Part shown: positions 1 through 5,321 of the stretch, piece by piece | Numbering within the stretch: position 1 is the stretch's first letter | How the letters are laid out: every line of letters begins with the position of its first letter | Source of the DNA: Fidelibacterota bacterium | GTDB taxonomy: Bacteria; Fidelibacterota; Marinisomatia; Marinisomatales; UBA1611 | Direction: 5' to 3' | Assembly: GCA_002713885.1 (NCBI GenBank) | Contig: PAVC01000035.1 | Span: 8,466 to 13,786, forward strand | Length of the DNA: 5,321 bases | Notes under the pieces: model-generated | Database searches by the model: none | What the model was told of the DNA's origin: nothing | Seen by the model: only the letters and a program-made list of their open reading frames with translations | Position numbers and translations under genes: made by a program

Positions 1-143
1 AGACCCTTAAAATCATTTACTTTATTTTTGTATACCCAGTTAAATATCTGTTCCGCTCTAAATCTTTCTACATCAAAAGTTTCACAAATATTAATAAGAT
101 CATCTAAAGATTTTCCAACAAGAGATATTTTTGGTGATTCCAT
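1..143 (-). CDS. rlmN: RlmN, dual-specificity 23S rRNA/tRNA adenine-C2 methyltransferase (N-terminal fragment)
   Basis: This is a radical-SAM enzyme that methylates C2 of A2503 in 23S rRNA, and of A37 in some tRNAs. Only the first 47 codons lie in the window; the gene continues past the left edge. Reading the minus strand from the ATG at 143-141 gives a protein starting MESPKISLVGKSLDDLINIC. A second block, FRAEQIFNWVYKNKVNDFKG (residues 28-47), matches the family's highly conserved N-terminal accessory domain, usually of the form FRAxQIxxWIYxKxVxDFxxM. The radical-SAM CxxxCxxC motif and the catalytic cysteines lie outside the window, so activity cannot be judged. No clear Shine-Dalgarno site precedes the ATG; a TATAAT box lies about 23 bp upstream. 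The gene is divergent from the moxR gene. The identification rests on this short block, but the block is distinctive. Confidence 0.85.
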   Translation of the reverse strand, partial: MESPKISLVGKSLDDLINICETFDVERFRAEQIFNWVYKNKVNDFKG

Positions 144-165
144 TTTATTAAAATTAACCAATTTA

Positions 166-194
166 ATTATAAGTATTTCACTTTTCGAAATTAA
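166..194 (-). promoter_or_regulatory. Candidate sigma-70-type promoter for rlmN
   Basis: On the minus strand a perfect TATAAT lies at 171-166. A weak -35-like TTAATT lies at 194-189, 17 bp upstream. Transcription would start near 159, giving a leader of about 16 nt before the rlmN ATG. The -10 match is exact but the -35 match is poor (three of six). AT-rich DNA yields such hexamers by chance, so this is a tentative call. Confidence 0.35.
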
Positions 195-238
195 CTTATC
201 AAAGTAAGTTCCTGCCCGCAATTATTTAGTATAAAAAA

Positions 239-244
239 AAAGAG
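239..244 (+). promoter_or_regulatory. Ribosome binding site of moxR
   Basis: AAAGAG lies 5 nt before the ATG at 250 and is partly complementary to the 16S rRNA 3' end. The same core (AAAGAGG) recurs before the TPR lipoprotein gene, and AGAGG occurs at the moxR/DUF58 junction. This suggests it is the preferred form of the site in this genome. Confidence 0.6.
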
Positions 245-249
245 ATATA

Positions 250-1245
250 ATGTCTGAAATTATAAATGACACTCAAAAACTTGAACAACTAGTTGAAGCA
301 AAGAAAAACTTTTTTTCTGAAATCGGAAAAATTGTAATAGGGCAAAAAGTTGTATTAGACCAAATGCTTATTGCTCTATTAACTAGAGGACACACATTGC
401 TCGTTGGCGTCCCTGGACTAGCAAAAACACTTCTGATTAAATCGATGGCTGACATTTGTGACCTTAGTTTTAAAAGAATTCAGTTCACGCCTGATCTAAT
501 GCCTAGTGATATTACCGGAACAGAATTAATTGACATTGATCCTGAGACAGAAAAAAGAACATTTAGATTTTACAAAGGGCCTATTTTTGGAAATCTAGTC
601 CTTGCGGATGAAATAAACAGAACTCCTCCAAAAACACAAGCTGCACTATTAGAGGCGATGCAAGAACATAGAGTAACAGCAGGAGGACATACGTACACGA
701 TGGACGAGCCCTTTTTTGTTTTAGCTACGCAAAATCCAATCGAGCAAGAAGGGACATACCCACTTCCAGAAGCTCAGTTAGATCGATTTATGTTTCATCT
801 GAATATTAGCTATCCAACAATAGAGGAAGAAGTCTCTATTGTTAATGAAACCACTGTTGGCAAAAAAAATGATGTGCAAAAAGTTTTTTCAAAGGAATCA
901 ATCATAGACTTTCAAGATCTTGTACTGAGAGTACCTATTTCAGATAATGTTGTCAATTATGCAGTGAGATTAAGTTCCTCAACAAGACCAAATGAAGATA
1001 CTGGAAATGAGTATGTTAAAAAATGGGTTGAATGGGGTGCCGGGCCAAGAGCATCTCAATTTCTTGTGCTTGGCGCGAAAGCAAAAGCATTATTAGATGG
1101 GAGACCTACTCCTAGCATAGAAGATATACAATCTCTTGCTCCAGATATTTTGCGTCATAGAATTCTTCCAAATTTTAATGCAGAGGCTGAGGGTATAAAA
1201 GTAGATGATATTATAAATCAGCTAATAAAAAATATAGAGGCTTAA
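250..1245 (+). CDS. MoxR-family AAA+ ATPase
   Basis: This is a cytoplasmic AAA+ ATPase of the MoxR family (AAA_3 type). Such proteins are thought to act as chaperones that remodel or activate von Willebrand A-domain partners. All ATPase motifs are present in the 331-residue product: Walker A GVPGLAKT (53-60), Walker B VLADE (117-121), sensor 1 ATQNP (159-163), the PEAQLDRF segment with the likely arginine finger R179, and sensor 2 GAGPRAS (263-269, R267). The AAA+ lid follows (about 230-325). The length is typical of the family and no residue looks missing. The ATG at 250 is supported by AAAGAG 5 nt upstream and by the usual family spacing of about 50 residues before Walker A. A DUF58 gene follows immediately and is almost certainly co-transcribed. 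That pairing is the hallmark of MoxR loci, so the partner is inferred to be the next gene. The specific client or process is unknown. Confidence 0.95.
   Translation: MSEIINDTQKLEQLVEAKKNFFSEIGKIVIGQKVVLDQMLIALLTRGHTLLVGVPGLAKTLLIKSMADICDLSFKRIQFTPDLMPSDITGTELIDIDPETEKRTFRFYKGPIFGNLVLADEINRTPPKTQAALLEAMQEHRVTAGGHTYTMDEPFFVLATQNPIEQEGTYPLPEAQLDRFMFHLNISYPTIEEEVSIVNETTVGKKNDVQKVFSKESIIDFQDLVLRVPISDNVVNYAVRLSSSTRPNEDTGNEYVKKWVEWGAGPRASQFLVLGAKAKALLDGRPTPSIEDIQSLAPDILRHRILPNFNAEAEGIKVDDIINQLIKNIEA
1236..1240 (+). promoter_or_regulatory. Shine-Dalgarno site at the moxR/DUF58 junction
   Basis: AGAGG lies inside the last codons of moxR. It sits 6 nt before an ATT codon (1247-1249) in the DUF58 frame, but 48 nt before the first ATG of that frame (1289), which is much too far to serve it. 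Its position decides the probable start of the DUF58 gene: it supports initiation at the ATT and translational coupling with the moxR stop codon at 1243-1245. Confidence 0.5.
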
Positions 1246-1246
1246 T

Positions 1247-1288
1247 ATTTCGCAATTAGCAGATAAAAGGAAATATCTGCAACCAGAA
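1247..1288 (+). other. Probable N-terminal extension of the DUF58 CDS from an ATT start
   Basis: The DUF58 frame is open upstream of the ATG at 1289 back to a TAG at 1235-1237. The 14 extra codons from ATT 1247 read (M/I)SQLADKRKYLQPE. They join the ATG-initiated product to give a KYLQPEMVAM segment. In my recollection, close DUF58 relatives begin with a similar K-Y-L-x-P block just before the 'ELRARxVVEG' helix, so this stretch looks like genuine coding sequence. There is no ATG, GTG or TTG in it. Candidate starts are ATT at 1247 (AGAGG 6 nt upstream) or CTG at 1277 (AAAAGG 6 nt upstream). A base error turning ATG into ATT would also explain it. Confidence 0.5.
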
Positions 1289-2149
1289 ATGGTAGCAATG
1301 CTTGACTCTATCTCTATGAGAGCAAAAATGGTTGTAGAAGGATATATCATTGGTCAACATCGTAGTCCATATCATGGATTTAGTGTTGAATTTGCTGAAC
1401 ACAGAAGCTATGAACCCGGAGATGAAGTCCGACATATTGACTGGAAACTATATGGAAAAACAAATAGACTTTATGTAAAACGTTACGAGGAAGAAACAAA
1501 CCTCAGAGCACATCTAATCCTTGATACCAGTAAGTCTATGGCATATACTAGTGGCGCAGTATCAAAACTACAATATGGTAGTTATTTACTTGCAGCGCTT
1601 TCCTACCTTATGATTAGTCAGCAGGATGCAGCGGGAGTTGTACTTTTTGATGAGTCCATACGATCATTTATTCCTCCAAAGTCTACTCCAAGTCATCTAA
1701 ATAGTTTACTAAATGTTTTAGATGTAGAATCACCTGGAGCTGATACAAAAATTGAGCCAGTGCTGCATGAGATGGCCGAAAGAATTACCAAAAGAGGTTT
1801 GGTTATAATTATATCTGACCTGTTTGATGACCCAAATAATATTATGAATGGATTAAAACATTTTCGTCATAGCAAACAAGAAGTTATTCTCTTTCATATT
1901 CTCGATCGTAATGAGTTAGAATTTGATTTCAATACCCGAACTAAATTTGTAGATATGGAATCTGGCGAAGAAATCACTACTGACCCATGGCATGTAAAAA
2001 ATGATTATAAGAATCTTATAAAAGGATTACAAAATTATTACAAAAGTGAGTGCAGATTAAATCTTATTGATTACGTCCCGTTATTTACTGATGATAGTCT
2101 CGATAAGGGTCTAAACGAGTATTTTAATAAAAGACAAAAATTAGGCTAA
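1289..2149 (+). CDS. DUF58 family protein with von Willebrand A-like domain (MoxR partner)
   Basis: This is a DUF58/vWA-like protein, the usual partner of MoxR ATPases; its molecular role is unsettled. The span given starts at the first ATG (286 residues), but translation probably begins upstream at ATT 1247 (about 300 residues). The DUF58 signature runs through residues 24-71, including GFSVEFAEHRSYEPGDEVRH and IDWKLYG, then the YEEETN segment. The vWA core follows: DTSKS (79-83) fits the MIDAS DxSxS motif, T153 may be the MIDAS threonine, and SDLFDD (176-181) is the third metal-site element, so metal binding looks intact. I see no transmembrane segment or signal peptide, so the protein is probably cytoplasmic. 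The gene follows moxR with essentially no gap and ends 5 bp from the convergent TPR lipoprotein gene. No BatA/BatB-like membrane gene follows on this strand. Confidence 0.92.
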   Translation: MVAMLDSISMRAKMVVEGYIIGQHRSPYHGFSVEFAEHRSYEPGDEVRHIDWKLYGKTNRLYVKRYEEETNLRAHLILDTSKSMAYTSGAVSKLQYGSYLLAALSYLMISQQDAAGVVLFDESIRSFIPPKSTPSHLNSLLNVLDVESPGADTKIEPVLHEMAERITKRGLVIIISDLFDDPNNIMNGLKHFRHSKQEVILFHILDRNELEFDFNTRTKFVDMESGEEITTDPWHVKNDYKNLIKGLQNYYKSECRLNLIDYVPLFTDDSLDKGLNEYFNKRQKLG

Positions 2150-2154
2150 TAAAA

Positions 2155-3273
2155 TTAATTCTGTTCCGCAATATCTCTTTTATAACGAATGAGTTCCAAC
2201 TGACGCTGATATTCTGCTGCATTTTCAAAATCAATACGCTTTACGTCTTTAATCTTTTTTTCTGCTTTTCTATACCAGCGAAATGCTGAATCTAAATCCT
2301 TAGTGAAACCATCGGTCCCATTAAAATACTTATCTCCAAGACCTTCATATGCACTAGCCATACCAAGTGCTGCCTCAAAATCATCTTCATTTAAATAATA
2401 CGCCTCATCAAATGCCTTCTCTGCTTCCTCATAGTTTTTCATCTGATTGTGGATCACACCTAGGTTAAAATAAAGATCAGCTTTAACAATTTTATTATCC
2501 TCATTTTGTATAGCATCTTTAAATACTTGGATAGATTTTTCTTTTTGATCAATATCATAATACATAGCTGCCAACTCTCTCAATGCATTACTGTTAGATG
2601 GTTCGATCTGGACAGCTTTTTGATAATAAGGAAGAACTTCTTGACTGCTTAGGTCACATCGCAACATAATCTGACCTGCTGTGAAATTAGCATTAAAGTT
2701 TTCAGGATTTTTTTCAACGGCTGTCTTAATTAATTGAATCGCCTTTTCCTTATCATCTAGGTCAAGATAGCACTTTGAAAGAGTCGTGTATGTTTGAGCA
2801 TCTGTAGGATTTATTATAGATGCATTAGTAAAGTTTTCAATCGCCTCATTCAAATACTTCTTTTTATTATCTGGCTCTTCTTGGATCTTTTTAAATTTTT
2901 CAACACCAGTGTTAAATTGCTCTGCCCAATAATATTGAGTATAATTATTTACCTGCTCTGATACTGGTAAAAAAACGGCTCGCACCTCAACTTTTTTATT
3001 TGGATCTATAGACAATGCTTTTTGCAGCATTTCTTGCATTTTCGCCCAGTCACCATTCCTCGCATGTACCTCTATAGCATATACTATTGGAATCTCAGGA
3101 TTGTCTGGCTCAACGGCTATGGCTTTCGGGAGCCACTCTTTAGCCTTAGACCAGTCGGACTGCTGTATCGCCAATTTTGCAGTGGTGTATTCCTGGCTCG
3201 AGCAGGCTACAATTAATAAACCAAATATGGTAACTAATAAATAATTTGAATTAATTCTTAACCAATGAATCAT
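2155..3273 (-). CDS. TPR-repeat outer-membrane lipoprotein
   Basis: The 372-residue product begins with a lipoprotein signal peptide: an R-containing n-region (1-10), a hydrophobic stretch (11-22) and lipobox LIVAC with the lipidated cysteine at C24. Ser at +2 is consistent with outer-membrane targeting under the Lol rule. The mature part is a chain of tetratricopeptide repeats, visible around residues 27-60, 61-94, 140-192, 193-227, 228-258 and 265-297, with typical endings such as AVEPDNPE, KNPENFNA and EPSNSNAL. A helical, charged tail (about 320-372) has no clear TPR. TPRs bind other proteins, so a scaffold or envelope-assembly role is plausible, but no specific partner is visible. The start is fixed by AAAGAGG 5 nt upstream. 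The gene lies 75 bp downstream of the pfkB kinase on the same strand and converges on the MoxR/DUF58 operon. TPR proteins also occur in Bat loci (BatC, BatE), but this convergent gene is not clearly one of them. Confidence 0.88.
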   Translation of the reverse strand: MIHWLRINSNYLLVTIFGLLIVACSSQEYTTAKLAIQQSDWSKAKEWLPKAIAVEPDNPEIPIVYAIEVHARNGDWAKMQEMLQKALSIDPNKKVEVRAVFLPVSEQVNNYTQYYWAEQFNTGVEKFKKIQEEPDNKKKYLNEAIENFTNASIINPTDAQTYTTLSKCYLDLDDKEKAIQLIKTAVEKNPENFNANFTAGQIMLRCDLSSQEVLPYYQKAVQIEPSNSNALRELAAMYYDIDQKEKSIQVFKDAIQNEDNKIVKADLYFNLGVIHNQMKNYEEAEKAFDEAYYLNEDDFEAALGMASAYEGLGDKYFNGTDGFTKDLDSAFRWYRKAEKKIKDVKRIDFENAAEYQRQLELIRYKRDIAEQN

Positions 3274-3278
3274 AATAA

Positions 3279-3285
3279 CCTCTTT
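3279..3285 (-). promoter_or_regulatory. Ribosome binding site of the TPR lipoprotein gene
   Basis: On the minus strand AAAGAGG lies 5 nt before the ATG at 3273. It is the strongest Shine-Dalgarno match in the window and fixes this start, which also yields a well-formed signal peptide. The rest of the 75-bp gap to the upstream kinase gene (3274-3348) shows no convincing promoter or hairpin terminator, so read-through from the kinase gene is possible. Confidence 0.65.
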
Positions 3286-3348
3286 TTTGAAAAAACTATT
3301 TCAGAACTTAATCGGAATCAATCAAGTTGAACAAGCAATCTGTGTGAG

Positions 3349-4230
3349 CTATTTAATAGAATTTATTCTTTCTTCTAACTCTTCATGTCTAATATTCAAC
3401 AGCCTACTTACTCCAAAATCCTCAATACAGAACGATGCAAGTGCTGTCCCTCTCCGCATTGAATCATAGACTGATAATCCCTCAGACATCCCGGATACAA
3501 ATCCACCGCCAAAAACATCTCCAGCGCCAGTTGGGTCAATTACTTTTGACACAGGATACACACCTATAGAAATCTCTTCATCTTTAGAAAAACATCGCGC
3601 TCCTTTACTCCCAAGCTTAACGATTATTTTTTCAGGCCCCATTGATAATACTTTATGAGCAGCGGTTATTATATCATCAGTTTTTATTAGTTCAACAAGT
3701 TCACTTTCATTAATTAATAAAATGTTAGTTTCATTGATAAGTGATCTTAATTCTTTTGCAGTTGTATTAATCCACAGATTCATTGTGTCTGTGATAACAT
3801 AGGGACTGTTTGTACATTGTTTTAGTACCATAGTCTGTAGCGCAGGGTGAATATTCGCTAAAAATAACCAAGAAATATTTGAGTCTTTTTCATCAATGAT
3901 AGGCTCAAAATATTCAAAAACACCTAGCTCGGTAAATAATGTATCCCTATCGTCTCCATTTTCATGGTATCTACCACCCCACCTAAAAGTCGTGCCGGTC
4001 TTTGTTTCAATATTATTTATATTTATTGAGTATTTTGAAAATATATCATACCCGTCTTTTGGAAAGTCATCTCCGACTATTCCTACCGGAATAGCAGAAC
4101 CATAAATCCCAGCCGCGATTGTAGCATAGGTTGCTGATCCACCTAACAGATCTTCTTTTTTGCCATATTGAGTTTCAATCGTATCCAGACCGATTGAGCC
4201 TAGAATAAGAATTTTATCAGATTTTTTCAT
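3349..4230 (-). CDS. PfkB-family carbohydrate/nucleoside kinase
   Basis: This is a ribokinase/PfkB-superfamily kinase that transfers the ATP gamma-phosphate to a hydroxyl of a sugar, nucleoside or related small molecule; the substrate cannot be read from the sequence. The product has 293 residues, a normal length. It starts with a beta strand, KILILGSIGLDTIET, whose aspartate D16 typically contacts substrate. The first PfkB signature is GGSATYATIAAG (30-41). A lid-like segment with TFRWGGRYHE lies at 81-90. An NxxE motif, NESE, is at 174-177, and KLGSKGA (205-211) is the nucleotide-proximal strand. The second signature, DPTGAGDVFGGGF (232-244), holds the anion hole and catalytic base D238. 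In the first signature the usual asparagine of GGxxxN is Y35, which marks a subfamily rather than damage. The ATG at 4230 lacks a clear Shine-Dalgarno site but begins directly at the first beta strand. The gene diverges from the phosphoesterase gene and lies upstream of the TPR lipoprotein gene. Confidence 0.9.
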   Translation of the reverse strand: MKKSDKILILGSIGLDTIETQYGKKEDLLGGSATYATIAAGIYGSAIPVGIVGDDFPKDGYDIFSKYSININNIETKTGTTFRWGGRYHENGDDRDTLFTELGVFEYFEPIIDEKDSNISWLFLANIHPALQTMVLKQCTNSPYVITDTMNLWINTTAKELRSLINETNILLINESELVELIKTDDIITAAHKVLSMGPEKIIVKLGSKGARCFSKDEEISIGVYPVSKVIDPTGAGDVFGGGFVSGMSEGLSVYDSMRRGTALASFCIEDFGVSRLLNIRHEELEERINSIK

Positions 4231-4322
4231 CTACAATATTTTATCTGGTTAAAATAATAACTAAAATTTAATATTAAATTTATCTTGTACGACAATGAAT
4301 ATCTAAAATAGATTACTCTGTT
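4231..4322. promoter_or_regulatory. Divergent promoter region between the pfkB kinase and the phosphoesterase gene
   Basis: These 92 bp are extremely AT-rich and separate two divergent start codons, so they should carry both promoters. On the minus strand a TAAAAT hexamer lies a few bases before the kinase start. On the plus strand a TTGTAC (4285-4290) is a possible -35, followed after 18 bp by a weak TAGATT (4309-4314). Neither promoter is convincing. Two dyads are visible: an 18-bp palindrome at 4264-4281 and ATCTA-AAA-TAGAT at 4301-4313. No ribosome binding site precedes the ATG at 4323. Confidence 0.4.
4264..4281. repeat. 18-bp perfect palindrome in the divergent promoter region
   Basis: AAATTTAATATTAAATTT is its own reverse complement across all 18 bases and sits near the middle of the gap between two divergent genes. 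That is where a shared dimeric repressor or activator would bind. It consists only of A and T, so chance or simple DNA bending is a real alternative. Confidence 0.35.
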
Positions 4323-5093
4323 ATGCTAAATAAAACATTTGCAATTATTACCGATATACACTCGAATAGTTCTGCATTATCAGAAGCACTCAACATAATT
4401 AATGCTAGAGAAAATATAGATCAAATAGTATGTCTAGGTGATTGTTTTTCTCTTGGTCCAGAACCAGAAAAAACATTAGAAGCACTAAATTCTATTGATA
4501 ATTGTATATTCATCAGAGGGAATCATGACCGATATATCATTGAAAAACTTTGGGAAGAAGAGCTTCCTAATTTAGAGGGAATGGACCCTTACGATCCCAT
4601 CTGTAAGGCAATTGTTGAAAATGAAAAATGGACCGCAGAGAAACTAGGTAACCCGGGTGTTGAGTTTATTAGAAAGATGGTTATCTCCCACAGAGATATT
4701 GTTGGATCGACATTGGTAGAATTTACTCATGCATGGTATCAGCGAGATGATCATCCCCCTACAATTCAAGAAGCATTGAACTGGAAAAAACATGTCAGTG
4801 CTGCTCACGAAGGAATATCTCAATTTTTATTTGTTCATGGGCATGTACACATACCAAGAGAAGAAACAGAAAATAATCTAACTATATATTGTCAGGGCGC
4901 AACTGGTCTACCCTTTGATAAGGACCCGAGAGGCTCTGTTGCTTTTTTGACAGTAGGAGATACAATTAATTGGGAAGTGGTTCGATTTGATTACAATAAA
5001 GAAGTAATTATAAAGAGTCTGGAACAGCGGAAAACCCCATTTTATTTGAGTCTAAAAAATACAGTGAAATACGCTTCTATTGGCGACGATTAG
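4323..5093 (+). CDS. Calcineurin-like metallophosphoesterase
   Basis: This is a dinuclear-metal phosphoesterase of the calcineurin-like superfamily (Metallophos/Metallophos_2 type), probably cytoplasmic. The metal-site motifs are all present in order in the 256-residue product: DIH (D11, H13), GD (G39, D40), GNHD (66-69), H136 in the THAW segment, and GHVH (173-176). SLGPEP (43-48) corresponds to the GYGPNP stretch seen in single-domain bacterial members annotated as YfcE- or ApaH/PrpE-like phosphatases. Substrates in that group include nucleotides, dinucleoside polyphosphates and phosphodiesters; none can be chosen here. The start at the ATG is supported because the first beta strand (FAIITDIH) begins right after it, although no Shine-Dalgarno site is visible. 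A C-terminal tail (about 220-256) extends past the core fold. A cysteine desulfurase gene begins 25 bp downstream on the same strand, so the two are likely co-transcribed. Confidence 0.9.
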   Translation: MLNKTFAIITDIHSNSSALSEALNIINARENIDQIVCLGDCFSLGPEPEKTLEALNSIDNCIFIRGNHDRYIIEKLWEEELPNLEGMDPYDPICKAIVENEKWTAEKLGNPGVEFIRKMVISHRDIVGSTLVEFTHAWYQRDDHPPTIQEALNWKKHVSAAHEGISQFLFVHGHVHIPREETENNLTIYCQGATGLPFDKDPRGSVAFLTVGDTINWEVVRFDYNKEVIIKSLEQRKTPFYLSLKNTVKYASIGDD

Positions 5094-5118
5094 ACTATTT
5101 ATCTAATATTTAACAATC

Positions 5119-5321
5119 ATGATTTATTTTGACCACAGTGCTACAACACCAATACATCCAAAAGTCGCAGAAAAAATTGACTATATAAATCGAGAACATT
5201 ATGCGAACCCTTCGAGTATTTACACCCAAGGAAGAAAAGCAAAATCATTAATCGAAAAAGCTAGAAACCAAGTTGCGGATGCAATTGGAGCAAAAGTCGA
5301 ACAAATTTTCTTTACCAGTGG
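5119..5321 (+). CDS. NifS/IscS-type cysteine desulfurase (N-terminal fragment)
   Basis: This is a PLP-dependent enzyme that takes sulfur from L-cysteine, giving alanine and a protein-bound persulfide for Fe-S cluster assembly or tRNA thiolation. Only the first 67 codons are present; the gene runs off the right edge. The visible part is diagnostic: it opens with MIYFDHSATTPIHPKV, the classic 'YxDxxATTPxxPxV' start. ANPSSIYTQGRKAK (29-42) then matches the conserved NPSSxHxxGRxA block, and IFFTSG leads into the family's FTSGGTEADN segment. The PLP lysine and the catalytic cysteine lie outside the window, so class (IscS, NifS or another group I enzyme) and activity cannot be judged. Tyr replaces the usual His in the NPSSxH block. 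The ATG at 5119 is the natural family start, but no Shine-Dalgarno site is visible. The 25-bp gap after the phosphoesterase gene suggests a shared transcript. Confidence 0.93.
   Translation, partial: MIYFDHSATTPIHPKVAEKIDYINREHYANPSSIYTQGRKAKSLIEKARNQVADAIGAKVEQIFFTS

Larger units (their letters stand above)
144..249. promoter_or_regulatory. Divergent intergenic region between rlmN and moxR
   Basis: These 106 bp separate two divergent start codons, so they must hold the 5' regulatory signals of both genes. Visible elements are an 8-bp palindrome TTTCGAAA (183-190) and an inverted repeat AACTTA/TAAGTT (193-198 and 205-210, 6-nt loop). A short GC-richer patch lies at 211-219, and a run of nine A (233-241) leads into the moxR ribosome binding site. 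A TAGTATAA stretch (227-234) is the only plausible -10 for moxR, without a convincing -35. I see no small ORF or RNA gene here. Confidence 0.5.

Noticed and set aside
231..241. Run of nine A before moxR as a possible slippage or phase-variation tract
   Set aside because: It lies outside the coding region, and similar A-runs are common in this AT-rich sequence. Nothing suggests length variation.
273..455. Minus-strand open frame of 60 codons inside moxR
   Set aside because: It is a shadow of the Walker A region of moxR in another frame.
3022..3216. Plus-strand open frame of 64 codons opposite the TPR lipoprotein gene
   Set aside because: It lies wholly antisense to a well-supported gene with a signal peptide and TPRs. 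Its translation shows no recognisable motif, and no ribosome binding site is evident.
3281..3294. T-run/A-run (TTTTTTGAAAAA) upstream of the TPR gene as an intrinsic terminator
   Set aside because: It is a pure A/T dyad with a 0-2 nt loop and no GC stem. It overlaps the ribosome binding site of the TPR gene, so it is more likely simple composition.
3287..3469. Plus-strand open frame of 60 codons across the kinase 3' end
   Set aside because: It mostly overlaps the kinase C-terminal coding region in antisense and has no family resemblance or start signal.
3896..4105. Plus-strand open frame of 69 codons inside the kinase gene
   Set aside because: It is antisense to conserved PfkB coding sequence and shows no recognisable protein features.
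1..5321. Possible alternative genetic code, because none of the five visible stop codons is TGA
   Set aside because: Five stops (three TAA, two TAG) are too few to infer anything, AT-rich genomes favour TAA, and all genes read normally with the standard code.
1..5321. Search by eye for CRISPR arrays, IS ends, tRNA or rRNA genes and other defence or mobile systems
   Set aside because: No direct repeat arrays, transposase-like frames or conserved RNA stretches were seen. Coding density is high, and all gaps are under 110 bp.

Overview
The window is an AT-rich (roughly two-thirds A+T by eye) Gram-negative-type bacterial fragment. It carries five complete protein genes and two genes cut by the window edges. 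Diderm membranes are suggested by a lipoprotein with a clear lipobox and Ser at +2. Several starts have purine-rich Shine-Dalgarno sites of the AAAGAGG type. The MoxR/DUF58 protein style, together with the low GC, reminds me of the FCB group (Bacteroidota-like lineages), possibly marine Marinimicrobia (SAR406). This placement is an impression from protein style and was not checked by any search.

Layout from left to right: (1) 1-143, minus strand: the N-terminal end of rlmN, a 23S rRNA/tRNA adenine-C2 methyltransferase. (2) 144-249: a short divergent promoter region. (3) 250-2149, plus strand: a tight two-gene operon of a MoxR-type AAA+ ATPase and a DUF58/von Willebrand A-like protein. The DUF58 reading frame appears to continue upstream of its first ATG to an ATT codon one base after the moxR stop. 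(4) 2155-4230, minus strand: a TPR-repeat lipoprotein preceded by a PfkB-family carbohydrate kinase. The lipoprotein gene converges on the DUF58 gene with a gap of only 5 bp. (5) 4231-4322: a second divergent, very AT-rich promoter region holding an 18-bp perfect palindrome. (6) 4323 to the end, plus strand: a calcineurin-like metallophosphoesterase followed after 25 bp by the start of a NifS/IscS-type cysteine desulfurase that runs off the window.

How the genes work together: MoxR and DUF58 form a widespread ATPase-plus-vWA chaperone pair, often found with BatA/B/D-like membrane proteins and TPR proteins in Bat (aerotolerance) loci. Here only the two core genes are present, next to a convergent TPR lipoprotein. 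The remaining genes look like housekeeping or metabolic functions: RNA modification, small-molecule phosphorylation, phosphoester hydrolysis and sulfur mobilisation for Fe-S clusters or tRNA thiolation. I see no mobile element, CRISPR array, tRNA or rRNA. The window looks like ordinary chromosomal sequence; the most notable point is the probable non-ATG start of the DUF58 gene.
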